Source of the DNA: Tessaracoccus sp. OS52
Lineage (GTDB): Bacteria > Actinomycetota > Actinomycetes > Propionibacteriales > Propionibacteriaceae
Length of the DNA stretch: 64,000 nt
Assembly (NCBI RefSeq): GCF_020687685.1
Contig: NZ_JAJEWM010000001.1
Coordinates: 1,488,001-1,552,000, forward strand
Direction of reading: 5' to 3'
In this document: positions 41,832 to 55,978 of the stretch, piece by piece
Layout of the letters: every line of letters begins with the position of its first letter
Numbering within the stretch: the stretch's first letter is position 1
The notes under the pieces: model-generated
What the model was told of the DNA's origin: nothing
The model's database searches: none
Seen by the model: only the letters and a program-made list of their open reading frames with translations
Translations under genes and position numbers: made by a program

Positions 41832-41877
41832 ATCGGGTCTGCGAGGGGGGTCCTCCTGAGGGTGACCCGGGCTGGAC

Positions 41878-41883
41878 TAGTTT
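41878..41883 (+). promoter_or_regulatory. -10 element of capA
   Basis: TAGTTT (41878-41883) is 6 nt before the GTG start, suggesting a leaderless capA transcript diverging from the rrn promoters. Confidence 0.5.
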
Positions 41884-41889
41884 GGAGCT

Positions 41890-43182
41890 GTGACCGACTT
41901 TCCACGGCGAGGTTCCGGCCGACCACTAGGGGTGGCCGCGCTCGTAGTCCCGCTGCTGCTCGGCTGCACTCCCACCGGCATGGTGCCTGTTTCCTCGACC
42001 CCTGCACCCAACGCAGAGGCGTCAAGCCCACAAGGATCCAGTCCCACGTACGTCGAGGGCAGTTCCACTCCCGAACCAAAGCCATCGCCGCCGGTCTCTC
42101 CCTCTGCCCCGGTGGAACCCGTTCAACCGCAGGGCACGCCGTCGCCCTCCGCGACCAGTGGGCGCCCGGCCCTGAGCGTGACCATCAACTTCTCGGGAGA
42201 CCTCCTGTGGCACAACACCCTCTGGGAGTCAGCCCGCATCGACGGCCGGGGCCCGATGGACTTCGGGCCGCAGCTTGCCGGGCTGACCGACTACGTCAGT
42301 GCCGCGGACGTGGCCATCTGCCACTCGGAGGTCCCCTTCGCCGTCGAGGGAGGGCCCTATGCGAGCTATCCGATGTTCAAGGCGCCTCCGGAGATCGCCG
42401 CCACGCTGCCGGCGATCGGCTGGGACGTCTGCACGACGGCGTCCAACCACTCCCTGGACGACGGCTTCGCGGGGCTTGAACGCACCATCGCCGAGCATGC
42501 CGCCCACGGGATCCTGACATCCGGCACCTACGCAACGAGCCAGGCGCGCAACACCCCCGTCATCTTCACCACAGCATCCGGGGTCCGCGTCGGGGTGGTG
42601 AGCTCCACCTACGGGACCAACGGGATCCCCTTGCCGAAGGGCAAGCCCTGGTCTGTGAGCCTCATGGACGCTGACGACGCACTCGCGCAGGCGGCCCGCG
42701 CACGTGCGGCGGGCGCTGACATCGTCGTGGTGCACATGCACGCCGGCACCGAGTACGAGGCTGACCCCAACCCAGAGCAGGTCGCCTTCGCCGAGGCCAT
42801 GACCGCCTCACCGGACGTAGACCTGGTGATCGGGCAGCACGCCCACGTGGTCCAGCCCATCGTCCGGATGAACGGCAAGTGGGTGGCCTACGGTGCGGGC
42901 AACCTGATGGCCCAGAGCGGGCCGGCCCAGCCGTGGACCTACGACGGTTACCTCGCGACGTTCACCTTCGTCGAACGCGCCGACGGCTCCTTCGCATCGA
43001 GCGCGGCCGAGTTCGCACCCACCATGATCACCAAACACCGCAGCGCCGCGCCGGCACGGGTCCACATCGTCAGCGACGCCCTCGCAGCAGGGCTGGGGGA
43101 CGCGAAGGCACTGCGGGAGTCCGCTGCGCGGACCAGGGCGACGGTGCTCTCGGTCGGCGCCGAGGGCCTGACCGAGCGCTGA
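41890..43182 (+). CDS. CapA/PgsA-family metallophosphatase-like lipoprotein
   Basis: 430 residues. An N-terminal signal ends in a lipobox (LLLGC, Cys about 26), followed by a Pro/Ser/Thr-rich linker (about 30-95) and a CapA domain (about 98-430): NFSGDLLWHN, AADVAICHSEVPF, ASNHSLDDGFAGLE, VHMHAGTEYE, VIGQHAHVVQPI. CapA proteins take part in poly-gamma-glutamate export and cell-surface polymer metabolism, but many homologues are of unknown function. GTG start with a -10 6 nt before. Located between rrn and tyrS, convergent with tyrS (8-nt gap). Confidence 0.87.
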   Translation: MTDFPRRGSGRPLGVAALVVPLLLGCTPTGMVPVSSTPAPNAEASSPQGSSPTYVEGSSTPEPKPSPPVSPSAPVEPVQPQGTPSPSATSGRPALSVTINFSGDLLWHNTLWESARIDGRGPMDFGPQLAGLTDYVSAADVAICHSEVPFAVEGGPYASYPMFKAPPEIAATLPAIGWDVCTTASNHSLDDGFAGLERTIAEHAAHGILTSGTYATSQARNTPVIFTTASGVRVGVVSSTYGTNGIPLPKGKPWSVSLMDADDALAQAARARAAGADIVVVHMHAGTEYEADPNPEQVAFAEAMTASPDVDLVIGQHAHVVQPIVRMNGKWVAYGAGNLMAQSGPAQPWTYDGYLATFTFVERADGSFASSAAEFAPTMITKHRSAAPARVHIVSDALAAGLGDAKALRESAARTRATVLSVGAEGLTER

Positions 43183-43190
43183 GGTTCTCG

Positions 43191-44444
43191 TCAGCCGAAG
43201 TGGACTCCACCGACCGTCTTGCGACCTCTCCTCAGCACGACGTACTTGCCTGCGAGCCGGTGCTCAGCGGACAGCGGCAGATCGGCGTCGGTGACCTTCT
43301 GGTTGTTCACGTAGGCACCGCCCTCCGCCACCGCGCGGCGCGCGGCGGACTTCGATTCCACCAGCCCAGCCGCCACGAACGCGTCGGTGACCGACACCTC
43401 CCCCGCAACCGGCACGGCGCCGACCTCCCGCATCACGCCAGCGAGGGTCGCCTCCGGCAACGCCTCCAGGTCCTCCCGCCCGAAGAGCGCCGCCGCGGCC
43501 TTCACCGCTGACTCCCGCTCGGCGACGCCGTGCACGAGGTCCGTGACATCGTCGGCGAGTGCGCGCTGGGCTGCTCGCTTGTGGGGCTCGGCCGCGGTCG
43601 CCCTCTCCAGCTCCTCGATTTCGGCACGGCTGCGCATCGTGAACACCTTCAGGTAATCGACGACCTTGGCGTCCTCTGCGTTCAGGAAGAACTGGTGGAA
43701 GGCATACGGGCTGGTCAGTTCGGGATCCAGCCAGACGGCCCCGCCCTCGGTCTTGCCGAACTTCGTGCCGTCGGCCTTCGTGACCAGCGGCGTCGCCACC
43801 GCGTGCACCCGTTCGGCGTCGCTGCGACGGATGAAGTCCACGCCCGCGGTGATGTTGCCCCACTGGTCGCTGCCGCCGAACTGCAGCGTCACACCGTGTC
43901 GCCGGCGAAGTTCCCGGAAATCCAGCGATTGCAGCAGGACGTAGGAGAACTCCGTGTAGGAGATCCCCTCCTCAAGTCGCCGGGCCACGACGTCGCGGGC
44001 GAGCATGCGGTTGACGGGGAAGTGCTTACCAACGTCTCGCAGGAACTCCAGCACGTTCATCGCCGAGGTCCAGTCGTAGTTGTTGACCATGGTGGCCGCC
44101 GCCGGACCGTCGAAGTCGACGAACCGCTCGACCTGCGTCCGGATCCGCTCCACCCAGCCGGCCACGACTTCGGTGGAGTTCATCACGCGCTCGCCGGTCT
44201 CCTTCGGGTCCCCGATGAGTCCGGTGGCGCCGCCGACGAGCATGTGGGGCAGGTGGCCGGCGCGCTGCAGCCGTTGGGCGAGCAGGAGCTGGACCAGATG
44301 ACCGATGTGCAGGCTCTGGGCGGTCGGGTCAAAGCCGACGTAGAACTTGACCGGCCCCTCATCCAGGTGCGCCGCCAGCGCTTCCGGATCCGTCGAATGG
44401 GCGATCAGGCCCCGCCAGGAGAGGTCGTCAAGGAGTTGGTTCAC
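43191..44444 (-). CDS. tyrS: Tyrosyl-tRNA synthetase
   Basis: 417 residues, class I. HIGH-type LHIGHLVQL (around residue 47), KFYVGFDPTAQSLHIGHL, tyrosine-binding QFGGSDQWGNI, KMSKS-like TKFGKTEGG (about 234), and a C-terminal S4-like domain (YVNNQKVTDADLPL). GTG start at 44444; TAGGCT 7 nt upstream lies inside the argH end. Charges tRNA(Tyr). Confidence 0.96.
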   Translation of the reverse strand: MNQLLDDLSWRGLIAHSTDPEALAAHLDEGPVKFYVGFDPTAQSLHIGHLVQLLLAQRLQRAGHLPHMLVGGATGLIGDPKETGERVMNSTEVVAGWVERIRTQVERFVDFDGPAAATMVNNYDWTSAMNVLEFLRDVGKHFPVNRMLARDVVARRLEEGISYTEFSYVLLQSLDFRELRRRHGVTLQFGGSDQWGNITAGVDFIRRSDAERVHAVATPLVTKADGTKFGKTEGGAVWLDPELTSPYAFHQFFLNAEDAKVVDYLKVFTMRSRAEIEELERATAAEPHKRAAQRALADDVTDLVHGVAERESAVKAAAALFGREDLEALPEATLAGVMREVGAVPVAGEVSVTDAFVAAGLVESKSAARRAVAEGGAYVNNQKVTDADLPLSAEHRLAGKYVVLRRGRKTVGGVHFG

Positions 44445-44449
44445 GGCGG

Positions 44450-46362
<1,913 letters not shown>

Positions 46363-46370
<8 letters not shown>

Positions 46371-47541
46371 GCGCCGTCTCCAGGAGTCCGGGCAACGCCT
46401 CGACGAAGCCAGCCAGTTCATCCTTGGTGATGATCAACGGCGGAGCGACCCGGAGCACGTTCGGCCTGGGCGCGTTCAGCACCCAGCCTGCGGACAGCCC
46501 AGCCTCCACCACGCCCGGGGCGATGTCCTCGGTCAGCACCACGCCACGCAGCAGGCCCCGGCCCCGGACGTGGCTTACGGCCGGGTGACCCAGGGACTCC
46601 ACGGCGGCAGCGAACCAGTCCCCCACCTCGCGGGCGTTGGCCATCACCCCGGCCTCGAGTTCATCGAGAACCGCGTTCGCAGCGGCGGCCGCCACCGCGT
46701 TCCCGCCGAACGTCGAACCGTGCAGGCCAGGAGTCAGCAGCCCGGCCGCAGCGCCGGTGGCGATGCAGGCGCCGATGGGGAAGCCATTGCCCAGCCCCTT
46801 GGCGACGGTGACCACGTCCGCCGTGACGCCGTCGGCCCGGTGCACGAGCAGTTCACCGCAGCGCCCGATGCCGGTCTGCACCTCGTCGACCCACAACAGC
46901 GCGCCGTGTTCGGTGGTGATCCGGCGGGCGGCCGCCAGGAAACCGTCGGGCGCGGGCAGCACTCCGGATTCGCCCTGGATCACCTCCAGCACCACGGCCG
47001 CCGTCTGGTCGTCAACCGCAGCCGCCAGGGCCGCCTCGTCGCCGTAGGGGACGAAGACGACGTCGCCGGGCAGCGGCTCGAACGGCGCGCGGTACTTCTC
47101 GGTGTGGGTGATGGCCAGCGAGCCGATGGTGCGCCCGTGGAAGGAGCCCTCCATCGCCACGATCCGCTTGCGTCCCGTCAGCCGGGTGAGCTTGAAGGCG
47201 GCCTCGTTGGCCTCGGCCCCGGAGTTGGCGAAGAAGACCCGGGCAGAGCCGTCGTCGGCAGCGGCCGCAGCGAGCCGCTCGGCGAGCCGCACCTGACCCT
47301 CTGTGGCGAAGAGATTGGAGACGTGGCCGAGCGTGTGCAGTTGGGAGGCGATGGCCTCGGTCACCCGCGGGTGGTTGTGCCCCAGCGCGTTCACGGCGAT
47401 GCCAGAGAGCAGGTCGACGTAGGTGCGTCCGTCGGCGTCGGTGAGGTGGATTCCCTCGCCGCGGACGAATGCGACCTTGGGGGTGCCGAACGCGTGCATC
47501 ATCACCGCGTCGTACCGCGTCGTCAGGTCCTGGTTGCTCAT
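46363..47541 (-). CDS. argD: Acetylornithine aminotransferase
   Basis: 392 residues, class-III PLP aminotransferase. PLP-Lys in [13 protein letters not shown] (about 240), with [17 protein letters not shown] and [17 protein letters not shown]. Makes N-acetylornithine from the semialdehyde. ATG overlaps argB by 4 bp. Confidence 0.96.
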
Positions 47542-48439
47542 GCCTCGTTCTCCCTCGCGGTCACCATGGTTCCGATTCCTTCATCGGTGAAGATCTCCAG
47601 CAGCAGGCAGTGCGGGATCCGGCCGTCGATGATGGTGGCGGCGGTCACGCCGCCGTCAACGGCGCGGAGGCACGCCTCCATCTTTGGCACCATCCCCGAC
47701 TCCAGGGTGGGGAGCATCTGCTCCACCTCGTCCGCGCCGATCGAGGTGATGATCGAGGACTCGTCGGGGTAGTCGGCGTAGAGGCCCGCCACGTCGGTCA
47801 GCATCACCAGCCGCTTCGCGCCCAGCGCGACGGCGAGCGCGGAGGCCGCCGTGTCCGCGTTCACGTTGTAGACCTGCCCGTCGCCACCCGGCGCGACGGT
47901 GGCGACGACCGGGATCCGGCCTGCTTCGATGAGGTCGAGGACCGAGGTCGGGTCCACTGAGTCGACGTCGCCCACGAGCCCCAGGTCCACCTCCTCGTCG
48001 TCCACCACCAGCCCGCGCCGACGGGCCCGCAGCAGGCCCCCGTCCTCACCGGACATGCCGACGGCGAACGGTGCGTGGGCGTTGATGAGGCCGACGAGTT
48101 CCCTGCCCACCTGGCCCACGAGGACCATACGGACCACGTCCATCGCCTCGGCGGTGGTGACGCGAAGGCCGCCGCGGAACTCGGAGTCGATCCCGAGCCG
48201 CCCCAGCATCGAGGAGATCTGCGGGCCGCCGCCGTGGACGACCACGGGTTTGAGACCGACCCTGCGGAGGAACACGATGTCCTCGGCGAAGGCGCGCTTG
48301 AGGTTCTCGTCCACCATGGCGTTGCCGCCGTACTTGATGACGATGGTCTCGCCCGCGAACTCGGCGAGCCAGGGCAGCGCCTCGATGAGAGTGCCGGCCT
48401 TGGCCACCAGCTGGTCCCGGTCCTGCTTGCTGATCTGGC

Positions 48440-48443
<4 letters not shown>
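47538..48443 (-). CDS. argB: Acetylglutamate kinase
   Basis: 301 residues. N-terminal amino-acid kinase fold with [17 protein letters not shown] (about residue 33), [15 protein letters not shown] and [18 protein letters not shown]. The N-terminal helix extension is typical of arginine-inhibited hexameric NAGKs. ATG overlaps argJ by 4 bp. Confidence 0.96.
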
Positions 48444-51194
<2,751 letters not shown>

Positions 51195-51215
51195 TGTGAC
51201 CCTCCACGGTGCCGG

Positions 51216-52307
51216 TCATGGCTGCGCCACCCAGAAGCCCACCTTGAAGTCCGGCTCGTAGCCGAGCGCGGCGTTGATGGCAAGCATGTGGCGGTTCTCC
51301 GAAGCATTGCCCGTTGAGAGCTGACGGACTCCTGGCCACTGTCCCGGTATGGCGGCGTGGTTGGTGGCCTTGCACAGCAGGCCGAGGCCGTGCCCCCGGT
51401 GCGCGGAGACCACCAAGGTCTCCCACTGGTGCGCGAGGTGCTCCACCCCCCGGTCCCTGAACAGTCGTGTGAAACCGACCAGACGGCCGGTGGGGACGTG
51501 CCGGACGAAGGTCTGCAACTGCTCGCGGTCCGCCAGTTCCAGGTCGGCGTCGCGGACCCGGATCATGCCGGTGTCCCAGGCCTCGGGCTCCACCTCCACC
51601 TCCCCCATGGGCACGTCGGTACTCATGGCCACGCGCAGCGCCACGGCGTCCTCGAGGAACTCCTCCGGCGTCGGGCCGGGCACGGTGATGCACTCGTAGT
51701 CAGCCGAGGTGCGGGCCTTGACCTCGTCCCGCAGGCGCACCAGGTCGTCCTCGGCGGGCAGGGTGAGGCGTGAGATCCGTTCTACCTGGTTGAGCTCGAA
51801 TCCGCGTTCTGTCAGGAACACCGACTCGCGGCCCGCGGCGTCGATGGCTCCTTCCCCGGTCCTGGCCTCCAGCAGCCGTGCACCCGGCGGCGGGTTCCAG
51901 GGCTCCAGGGTGAAGGCGAACAGCTTGGTGCGGGCGTGCTCCTGCGCCACGCGGAGGGCGGTCTCGAACAGGGCTGCGCCGATGCCCTCGCCCCGCCTTT
52001 CGCGCCGGACGGCAACGCTCAGGTCGGCGATGTCGCGGTTGTCTTTTTGCGGCAGCCCGATCGTGGCGATGCCCACGCTGTCACCGACGCCCTGCGGCCG
52101 GGCGACGTCGCTCGCGACCAGACGGATCATTGTGTGGTGGTCGGGGTGCATCCCCTTGAGGTAGCGCATCCCGACGCTCTCGGAGACGTCGTCGGTGCCG
52201 ATCTTCTCGATGTGCACCGCACCCCAGATCTCCGTCTCGGCGCGAATGGGCCAGACCTCCGGCTCAGCGAGGGACGGCGGCTGCGCGTAACGCGTGATGT
52301 GGGTCAC
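51216..52307 (-). CDS. Two-domain GNAT N-acetyltransferase
   Basis: 363 residues with an N-terminal GNAT domain (about 1-170, VRRERRGEGIGAALFETALR) and a second GNAT domain (about 200-363, HRGHGLGLLCKATNHA, VSAHRGHGLG); acceptor unknown. The arrangement is as in mycothiol synthase or uncharacterised tandem GNATs, but the sequence does not allow that claim. GTG start at 52307 with TACGCT 7 nt upstream. Between P450 and TetR genes on the same strand, so a small operon is possible. Confidence 0.85.
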   Translation of the reverse strand: MTHITRYAQPPSLAEPEVWPIRAETEIWGAVHIEKIGTDDVSESVGMRYLKGMHPDHHTMIRLVASDVARPQGVGDSVGIATIGLPQKDNRDIADLSVAVRRERRGEGIGAALFETALRVAQEHARTKLFAFTLEPWNPPPGARLLEARTGEGAIDAAGRESVFLTERGFELNQVERISRLTLPAEDDLVRLRDEVKARTSADYECITVPGPTPEEFLEDAVALRVAMSTDVPMGEVEVEPEAWDTGMIRVRDADLELADREQLQTFVRHVPTGRLVGFTRLFRDRGVEHLAHQWETLVVSAHRGHGLGLLCKATNHAAIPGQWPGVRQLSTGNASENRHMLAINAALGYEPDFKVGFWVAQP

Positions 52308-52314
52308 GCCAGAC

Positions 52315-52320
52315 AGCGTA
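52315..52320 (-). promoter_or_regulatory. -10 element of the GNAT gene
   Basis: TACGCT on the minus strand, 7 nt before the GTG; leaderless type. Confidence 0.45.
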
Positions 52321-52334
52321 CTGACGCCTGCGGA

Positions 52335-53447
52335 TCAGCGGAGCACCACGGGTGCGCTGGACCAGCCACCCAGCGGCCGCTGGGCCCGCGTCCCGGGTGG
52401 CGCCCCCTCCAGGGTGAGGTCGGAGGTGGCGTCGAGCACTTCCTCCAGGAGCACCCGCAGTTCCAGCGTCGCCAGCGGTCGACCCGGGCACACGTGCGGC
52501 CCCGCACCGTAGACGAGGTTGTGCGAGGCGTGGGTCTCCGGCGCGTACCGGTCGGGCTCGGGGAAGACGCGCGGGTCCCGGTTGGCGTTGGTCCAGTCGA
52601 CGAACACGCGGTCCCCGGCGTGGATGGGGCAGCCGGCCAACTCGGTGTCCACGGTTGCCCTGCGCCGGTTGGACACGAAGGGGTCGTCGATTCGCAGCAG
52701 TTCGTCGATGGCACGCCCGAGCGCATCCGGGTCCCGGCGACGGGAGCGCACGTCGGCCTCGATCTCGGGGTCCGCGGCGATGAGGTGCAGCACCACGCCC
52801 ACGCACAGCGCCAGCGAGCCGAGGTCTCCCCCGGTCCAGTTCCGCAGGATGGAGACCAACTCGTCGTGCGTCAGCAGGCGGTCATCGACGCGTTCGCGCA
52901 GCAGTTCGTCGGTCACGTCCACGGGCGGCTGGTCCAACCGGTCCAGACGCGGCGTGATGACCGAGCTGATGATGTCGTCGAACTGCTGCGCCACGATCCT
53001 GGTGCGCTCGAGTTCCCCGGAGCGCGAGGCCTCGGCGTTGCTGGCCACCCAGTCCACGAGTTCCAGCTCCAGCTCAGACGGCCAGCCCAGCCACCTCAGC
53101 ATGGCCCGCACCGCGTACTGGGTGCCAAGGCCGGGCACCACGTCGACGGCCTGCCCACGCGGCAGCTCGGCGACCAGCGCCCGCGCCACCTCCCTGCAGG
53201 AGGGCTCCAGGGCCATCATCCGGGGCTCGGTGAAGTACTCATCAAGGATGGCCCGCGCCTTGGCGTGCTCCTGACCGTCCAGCCCGTTGGGGATCTGCAG
53301 GAACCGCGAGACGGCGCTGGAGAAGGTGTGGGCGTCGGTGACGACGTCCATCACCTCCGGGTGACCCATCACCCGGAGCGCGTCGCCCTGCGGCAGCACC
53401 GCGGAGTGCTCAAGATCCGACGTCGGTGGCTGGGGCGGTCGCGTCAT
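52335..53447 (-). CDS. Cytochrome P450
   Basis: 370 residues (short; most are near 400). Heme-binding loop YGAGPHVCPGRPLATLELR (about 315-333), ExxR (ELLR, about 249), and an I-helix region NWTGGDLGSLAL. The class I bacterial type probably needs ferredoxin, none of which is nearby. The substrate is unknown. ATG at 53447, with TAGGGT 6 nt upstream. It stands between pheT and the GNAT gene and is the most accessory-looking enzyme in the arg-phe region. Confidence 0.9.
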   Translation of the reverse strand: MTRPPQPPTSDLEHSAVLPQGDALRVMGHPEVMDVVTDAHTFSSAVSRFLQIPNGLDGQEHAKARAILDEYFTEPRMMALEPSCREVARALVAELPRGQAVDVVPGLGTQYAVRAMLRWLGWPSELELELVDWVASNAEASRSGELERTRIVAQQFDDIISSVITPRLDRLDQPPVDVTDELLRERVDDRLLTHDELVSILRNWTGGDLGSLALCVGVVLHLIAADPEIEADVRSRRRDPDALGRAIDELLRIDDPFVSNRRRATVDTELAGCPIHAGDRVFVDWTNANRDPRVFPEPDRYAPETHASHNLVYGAGPHVCPGRPLATLELRVLLEEVLDATSDLTLEGAPPGTRAQRPLGGWSSAPVVLR

Positions 53448-53453
53448 GGTTCC

Positions 53454-53459
53454 ACCCTA
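53454..53459 (-). promoter_or_regulatory. -10 element of the P450 gene
   Basis: TAGGGT (minus strand), 6 nt before the ATG, suggesting a leaderless transcript; its bases overlap nothing else and lie 18 bp upstream of the pheT stop. Confidence 0.45.
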
Positions 53460-53476
53460 GCCCGTACCGGTCTGGA

Positions 53477-55978
53477 TCAAGCCCGCTGGACGGCCCCGAA
53501 ACGCTCTGCGGCGACGGCCACCGCGGCATCCCTCGCCGTCGCTGCCTCCGCGTCCTTGAGGGTCCGGTCAGCCCGGAAACGCAACGCGAAAGCCAGTGAC
53601 TTCTTGCCCTCCGGGATCTGGTCGCCGTGGTAGACGTCGAACAGCGCCACCGACTCCAGCAGTTCCCCGGCACCTTCTGCCAGGGCGGCCTGGACGTCGG
53701 CCGAGGCCACGTCCTCATCCACGATCAGGGCCACGTCCTCCTTGGCGACCGGGAACGGGGACAGCGAGCGGATGTTGCCGCCATGCGGAGCGGCGGCGAG
53801 CAGGTCGCCCAGGTTGAACTCCACAGCGCACGTCCGCTCAGGCAGGCCGAAGGCCCGCACCACTTCTGGATGCAGCTCCCCGGCGAAGCCGAGGACCTGG
53901 TCCCCCACGGACAACCGTGCGCACCTGCCGGGATGCCATGGCATCGCCTGGTCCTCGTTGGCGCGGCTGAGCCCCAGCCCCAGTGCCTCGGCAGCCGTCT
54001 CGGCGAATGCGACCACGTGTCGCCAGTCGGCGGGGACAGCCTTGGTGTTCCAGCCGGCGGGGGTCCAGTTGCCGGTAACGACCGCGGCCAGGGTCTCCGG
54101 CTGCGTTGGGAGCGCGGCGTCCAGGGCGGCGATCTCGTCATCGGAGGGGCGCTGGGCCACGTCGGGGCGCGGGGCGTCAGGCGTGCCGAAGTCGTACCAG
54201 CCCGAGCCGCGCTCGAACAGGGCCAGGTCGTCGATGCTGCGGGAGGTGTTCTTGGCGATGGCCTTGAACAGCCCGGGCAGCAGGCTGGTGCGAAGGTACG
54301 GGTGGGTGTCGTCGAGCGGGTTGGCGATCCGCACTACCCGCCGGCGCGGGTCGTCGGCGGCCAGGCCGAGGTGGTCGATGTCGTCGGCGGAGACGAACGG
54401 GAGGCTGAGGACCTCCGTGAAGCCGAGGGCCGCGACAGCCTCAACCACGCGGCGACGACCCTTCTGCCGTCGCGTCAGGCCACGGCCCGGGGGCGGCGAG
54501 GGGATGCGCTTGCCGATCTTGTCGTAGCCGAACTTCCGTCCCACCTCCTCGACGATGTCGTAGGGGTCCCGGAGGTCCGGCCGCCAGGTCGGCACGACAA
54601 GGCTCAGCGAGTCGCCGAGCGCCGTGACCGCAAGCCCGGCTCCCAGGAGAATCCGGATGGTCTCCGCGGGCGGGACCTCCGCTCCCAGGATGGCGGGGAC
54701 CAGCCCTGCCCGCAGGTTGAGCCGGTGCTTTTCGGGCACCCGGCCGACGACCGTGATCTCCTCCCGGATCCGCCCGCCACCGTGCTGCACGAGCAATTCT
54801 GCTGCGCGACGCGCGGCCGCGTACGGAACCGCAGGGTCCACGGTGCGCTCGAACCGCTTGGAGGCCTCGGAGAACAATCCGTGACGGCGGAACGTGCGCG
54901 AGACGCTGGCTGCGTCGAAGTGTGCCGCCTCCAGGACGATGGCGGTCGTGGTCGGGGTGACCTCGGTCAACTCGCCGCCCATGACGCCGGCCAGGCCGAT
55001 GGGGCCGGAGTCGTCGGTGATGAGCAGGTCGTCGGCGACGAGGTCCCGCTCGGCTCCGTCGAGGGTGCGCAGCTTCTCGCCGTCGCGCGCCTGACGCACC
55101 CGGATGGGGCCCTGGAGCCTGGCCGCGTCGTAGGCGTGCAGGGGCTGCCCGGATTCCAGCATCACGTAGTTGGTCACGTCGACCGGGAGCGAGATGGAGC
55201 GCACGCCGCTGGCCAGGAGCCGGTCCACGATCACCTTGGGCGAGGCCGCCCCGGGATCGAAGCCCTCGATGGTCAGCGCGACGAAGTTGACGGCCCTTTC
55301 GGACTCCAGCACCACCGGGTAGCCGGCCTCGCTGGTCTCCGGCATCGGCTCACCATAGGGATCGGCGAACCCGACGCCTGCCGCCGCCGCGGCCTCCCGC
55401 GCCAGACCGCGCATGGACAACCCGTGGCTGAGGTCGGGGGTGACGTCGATGTCGAGGACCTCGTCGGAGCTCCAGAGCAGGTCCAGGGCGTTGTCACCCG
55501 GGGTAGCCCCAGTGCCGGGGTCCAGGACGATGATCCCGTCGTGGTCGTCACCGAGCCCCAGTTCGCGCTCGGAGCAGATCATGCCGTCGGAGATGTGGCC
55601 GTAGGTCTTGCGTGCCGAGATCTGGAAGTCGCCGGGCAGGACGGCGCCCGGCAGGACGACCACGACAAGGTCGCCGACGGCGAAGTTGTGGGCGCCGCAG
55701 ACGATCCCGCGCGAGGCGGGGAACTGATCGTCGGCCGGGTCGTTCAGTTCCTCCCCGACGTCGACGCGGCAGTAGCGGATGGTCTTGCCGTTCTTCTGAG
55801 GCTCGTCGTTGTAGGACAGCACGCGGCCGATCACCAGGGGACCGGTGATGTCGGGAGCCGTGGAGATGATGTGCTCGACAGTGAAGCCGAGGCCGGTGAA
55901 GCGTGCGGCAATGGCTGCGGTGTCGGAATCGGCGGGCAGCTCGACGAGCTCGCGCAGCCAGGAAATCGGGGCCTTCAT
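53477..55978 (-). CDS. pheT: Phenylalanyl-tRNA synthetase beta chain
   Basis: 833 residues, the usual actinobacterial size. N-terminal tRNA-binding domain (GIVCGAHNFAVGDLV), B3/B4 editing domain (GFDPGAASPKVIVDRLL), B5, core, and a C-terminal FDX-ACB domain (LSPFPVAKEDVALIVDE). With PheS it forms a heterotetramer. ATG overlaps pheS by 4 bp. Confidence 0.97.
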   Translation of the reverse strand: MKAPISWLRELVELPADSDTAAIAARFTGLGFTVEHIISTAPDITGPLVIGRVLSYNDEPQKNGKTIRYCRVDVGEELNDPADDQFPASRGIVCGAHNFAVGDLVVVVLPGAVLPGDFQISARKTYGHISDGMICSERELGLGDDHDGIIVLDPGTGATPGDNALDLLWSSDEVLDIDVTPDLSHGLSMRGLAREAAAAAGVGFADPYGEPMPETSEAGYPVVLESERAVNFVALTIEGFDPGAASPKVIVDRLLASGVRSISLPVDVTNYVMLESGQPLHAYDAARLQGPIRVRQARDGEKLRTLDGAERDLVADDLLITDDSGPIGLAGVMGGELTEVTPTTTAIVLEAAHFDAASVSRTFRRHGLFSEASKRFERTVDPAVPYAAARRAAELLVQHGGGRIREEITVVGRVPEKHRLNLRAGLVPAILGAEVPPAETIRILLGAGLAVTALGDSLSLVVPTWRPDLRDPYDIVEEVGRKFGYDKIGKRIPSPPPGRGLTRRQKGRRRVVEAVAALGFTEVLSLPFVSADDIDHLGLAADDPRRRVVRIANPLDDTHPYLRTSLLPGLFKAIAKNTSRSIDDLALFERGSGWYDFGTPDAPRPDVAQRPSDDEIAALDAALPTQPETLAAVVTGNWTPAGWNTKAVPADWRHVVAFAETAAEALGLGLSRANEDQAMPWHPGRCARLSVGDQVLGFAGELHPEVVRAFGLPERTCAVEFNLGDLLAAAPHGGNIRSLSPFPVAKEDVALIVDEDVASADVQAALAEGAGELLESVALFDVYHGDQIPEGKKSLAFALRFRADRTLKDAEAATARDAAVAVAAERFGAVQRA